This document shows, piece by piece, positions 61,871 through 64,000 of a stretch of DNA of 64,000 nucleotides. Numbering within the stretch: the first letter of the stretch is position 1; the number at the start of each line of letters is the position of its first letter. The notes under the pieces are model-generated. The model saw only the letters and a program-made list of their open reading frames with translations, had not been told where the DNA came from and did no database searches. This stretch comes from Hydrotalea flava (GTDB lineage: Bacteria; Bacteroidota; Bacteroidia; Chitinophagales; Chitinophagaceae), in NCBI RefSeq assembly GCF_001623405.1, contig NZ_LUHG01000080.1:26640-90639 (forward strand). Direction: 5' to 3'. The translations under genes were made by a program, and so were the position numbers.

Positions 61871-62914
61871 TTAAATAGCAGGTTCTTGTTGACTTAAACA
61901 ATGCCAGCTACCCAGGCCCCATATAACATCTGTTGAATCGATTCCGATAACAGCCCGATCAGGAAATAACTGTGATAAAATATCCAATGCTTTTTCATCA
62001 TTTTTATTTCGATATGTAGGCACAATAACCGCTTTGTTTGCAATATAAAAATTGGCATAGGAAGCAGGCAATCTTTGCGATTCATAAATAACAGGTAATG
62101 GCATGGGTAATTCAACAATATTTAGTTGTTTGCCATTCAATAATTGCATTTGTTGCAATTGTTTAAGGTTATGTTGCAGCAATGCATAATTTTCATCATT
62201 TTTATTTTCTTCCACAACAGTAACAACGGTATCCGTATTTATAAATCGAACAGTATCATCAATATGCCCGTCGGTATCATCTCCAACAATTCCTTCATCA
62301 ACCCATAAAATTTGCTCCACCCCATAATATTCATGCAAATATTTTTCTATGTCAGTTTTTGATAATTGTGGGTTTCTATTTTTATTGAGTAAGCAGGCAG
62401 TTGAGGTAATTAGCGTACCTGCATCATTAAAATCTACTGAACCGCCTTCCATAACAATACCCGGATAAAAAACTGGTAATCCTAATTTTTCCGCAATGCG
62501 AGTTGGAATAATATCATCCAAATCATAGGGTGGGTATTTGTTGCCCCAGGCATTATAATTCCAGTCAACAATGGCTTTTTTTTGTTCAGTATGGTGTAAC
62601 AGAAATGCGGGGCCGTGATCGCGGCACCAGGCATCGTTGGTAGGATGATGAAAAAAGTCGATCATCGAAAGATCAACTGAAGCCTGTTGTAAAATTTCTG
62701 CGGCAAATTGTTCCATCTTTCCATCAGCCACATTAATACACACTCTTTCTCCTGCCGATACTGCTTTTATAAATTGTGCATAGGGCGAATAGATAGTATT
62801 AATTTTTCCGGGCCAACTGGCTTCTTTATGTGGCCAACTGAGCCATGTAGCCCTGTGTGGGTGCCATTCGGCGGGGAAAAAATAGCCTTGTTGTTGCGGG
62901 GTTGTCTGTTCCAT
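61871..62914 (-). CDS. aguA: Agmatine deiminase
   Basis: 347 residues, the usual length. The guanidino-modifying fold is recognised from the substrate segment NDAWCRDHGPAFL, the GGSVDFND loop, GDDTDGHIDDTVRF with the catalytic His/Asp, and the nucleophile cysteine in GSWHCLSQQEPA. It converts agmatine to N-carbamoylputrescine and ammonia in the cytosol. Its start overlaps the stop of the amidase gene by one base (TAATG), so the two are translationally coupled. Confidence 0.95.
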   Translation of the reverse strand: MEQTTPQQQGYFFPAEWHPHRATWLSWPHKEASWPGKINTIYSPYAQFIKAVSAGERVCINVADGKMEQFAAEILQQASVDLSMIDFFHHPTNDAWCRDHGPAFLLHHTEQKKAIVDWNYNAWGNKYPPYDLDDIIPTRIAEKLGLPVFYPGIVMEGGSVDFNDAGTLITSTACLLNKNRNPQLSKTDIEKYLHEYYGVEQILWVDEGIVGDDTDGHIDDTVRFINTDTVVTVVEENKNDENYALLQHNLKQLQQMQLLNGKQLNIVELPMPLPVIYESQRLPASYANFYIANKAVIVPTYRNKNDEKALDILSQLFPDRAVIGIDSTDVIWGLGSWHCLSQQEPAI

Positions 62915-63789
62915 TATAGTTCGTCTATAAATCTTTTTGTAATGGGTTGATAAGAATCAATTCGTCTATCTCTCATAAAAGGCCAGTGTATTCGATAGCT
63001 ATCTGTTTTTTCAAGATGAATGGGCACTACCATTACTTCTTCATGATCATGCGATGCCTGATGAAGTATGGTGCCGAATGGGTTACAAACAAATGAACCA
63101 CCCCAAAATTTCATTAATCCATTTTGTTCTGTACCTACTCTGTTCACACTTACTACATGCACTCCATTGGCAATAGCATGGCTTCTTTGCATGGTTTGCC
63201 AGGCATTAAATTGCTCAATATTTGTAGCTTCATCTTGTGCCGAAGCCCAACCAATAGCAGTAGGATAGAAGAGTATTTCTGCCCCCATTAAACTGGTAAT
63301 ACGGGCTGCTTCCGGATACCATTGATCCCAGCAAATCAGTACCCCAATGGTAGCATATTTTGTTTTGAAGGTTTTATAACCCAAATCGCCTGGCGTGAAA
63401 TAAAATTTTTCATAATAAGCGGGGTCGTCTGGTATATGCATTTTACGGTACTTACCTAAATAAGTGCCATCAGCATCAATAATAGCAGTAGTATTATGAT
63501 ATATTCCCTGTGTTCTTTTTTCAAATAAGGAGGCTATAATTACCACATTCAATTTTTTTGCTACAGTTGATAATGCATCGGTGGATGGCCCCGGAATATT
63601 TTCTGCCAAAAGAAAGTTATCATAATCTTCTACATCACAGAAATATAGTGAAGTGAATAATTCCTGTAAACAAACTATTTGAGCGCCTTTGGCAGCTGCA
63701 ACTTGTATTTGTTCAATAGCTTTTAATAAATTGGATTGTTTTTCTTTGGTGCAGCTCATTTGTGCCAGTCCTACATTTACAATTGACAT
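62914..63789 (-). CDS. aguB: N-carbamoylputrescine amidase
   Basis: 291 residues from ATG 63789 (MSIVNVGLAQMSC), chosen over the longer frame because the nitrilase fold starts here. The catalytic triad is present: Glu in CLQELF, Lys in GKYRKMHIPDDP, Cys in GVLICWDQWYPEAARI. It releases putrescine from N-carbamoylputrescine. Together with the coupled aguA it completes agmatine-to-putrescine conversion; no arginine decarboxylase gene is in the window. Confidence 0.95.
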   Translation of the reverse strand: MSIVNVGLAQMSCTKEKQSNLLKAIEQIQVAAAKGAQIVCLQELFTSLYFCDVEDYDNFLLAENIPGPSTDALSTVAKKLNVVIIASLFEKRTQGIYHNTTAIIDADGTYLGKYRKMHIPDDPAYYEKFYFTPGDLGYKTFKTKYATIGVLICWDQWYPEAARITSLMGAEILFYPTAIGWASAQDEATNIEQFNAWQTMQRSHAIANGVHVVSVNRVGTEQNGLMKFWGGSFVCNPFGTILHQASHDHEEVMVVPIHLEKTDSYRIHWPFMRDRRIDSYQPITKRFIDEL

Positions 63790-63880
63790 GCTCAAAATTT
63801 TTTCAATGCAAAAATAACGGTTGAAACGCGTAAATACGAAGGAATGCTGATATTTTAACCATAAGGTTATGCTACATAAA

Positions 63881-63912
63881 AATCCCATTCCGTTCAAATT
63901 TGGAATGGGATT
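63881..63912 (-). terminator. Rho-independent terminator
   Basis: An 11-bp stem, AATCCCATTCC with GGAATGGGATT around a 10-base loop, is followed on the minus strand by TTTTTATG. It ends the transcript of the partial gene at the window edge. Confidence 0.8.
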
Positions 63913-63944
63913 GAATTGTTTTGAGGTAAGAAGAACTGTGGGTA

Positions 63945-64000
63945 TTAATATCTGTTATATCCACCACCGTTACCACCGCGATCGCGATTGTAGCCACCGC
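63945..64000 (-). CDS. C-terminal end of a glycine/arginine-rich protein, probably an RNA-binding protein
   Basis: The last 17 residues (GGYNRDRGGNGGGYNRY and stop) are open to the window end. Gly-Tyr-Arg tails like this close RRM-type RNA-binding proteins in Bacteroidota, so that identity is likely but unproven. The following terminator fits a gene ending here. Confidence 0.55.
   Translation of the reverse strand, partial: GGYNRDRGGNGGGYNRY

Overview
The window looks like chromosomal DNA of a Bacteroidota bacterium, most likely family Chitinophagaceae. The grounds are AT-rich sequence, TAnnTTTG-like -7 promoter boxes, DUF4369/TlpA proteins, DUF5686 and PepSY-like outer-membrane genes, an OMP with carboxypeptidase-like, plug and barrel domains, and an arginine operon of the acylated-ornithine transcarbamylase type. 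No tRNA, rRNA, CRISPR array or complete insertion sequence was seen.

Region 1 (about 1.3-19.0 kb) is the most unusual part. It is a peptide-oxidoreductase island. Eight short genes encode precursors with a double-glycine-type leader and a variable core, and every core contains exactly six cysteines. Each precursor gene is followed by a gene for a secreted thioredoxin-fold TlpA-like protein. Three pairs lie on the minus strand (1.8-5.9 kb) and five on the plus strand (8.6-17.8 kb). Between the two arms are a membrane protein fusing a C39-like domain without visible catalytic residues, a VKOR disulfide oxidase and a DsbA/thioredoxin domain (6.0-7.6 kb), and a LuxR-type regulator with a degenerate receiver (7.8-8.5 kb). 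Six copies of an operator, TGTAGGG-N4-CCCTACA, lie between the two divergent central genes and upstream of four plus-arm pairs. The four plus-arm copies stand at a fixed distance from a -7-like box and an 80-nt near-identical leader RNA. The minus arm uses a different structured leader, present three times. Hairpins sit between peptide and TlpA genes. The far plus end is decaying through frameshifts, a nonsense codon and gene fossils, and the left edge is a breakpoint between two truncated genes. I infer a self-contained system for making disulfide-rich secreted peptides. No transporter for them lies in the window.

Region 2 (19.1-42.8 kb) is ordinary core genome: M28 peptidase, TatC, a CNNM/CorC-type protein, FKBP isomerase; an eight-gene arginine operon (GNAT, argG, argC, argD, argF', argB, argE, argH); a large OMP; and an ECF sigma factor followed by an anti-sigma-like barrel protein, PepSY-like proteins and a DUF5686 protein.

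Region 3 (43-58.1 kb) is a defence island assembled from cassettes. It holds a DUF3800 protein, a retropepsin-TPR protein, a PLD/SNF2 helicase, a YhcG nuclease, a four-helix-bundle protein, an Eco57I-type methylase and the stump of an AAA ATPase cut off next to an IS3-family remnant, followed by HigBA and YefM/YoeB toxin-antitoxin pairs. Long direct repeats precede cassettes, and palindromes with AAC...GTT ends follow them. A 14-bp tandem repeat between the nuclease and the four-helix-bundle gene copies a stop/start junction twelve times.

Region 4 (58.5-64 kb) returns to housekeeping genes: a YVTN/phosphoesterase protein, an aldo/keto reductase, agmatine deiminase and N-carbamoylputrescine amidase (agmatine to putrescine), and the end of a glycine-rich protein.
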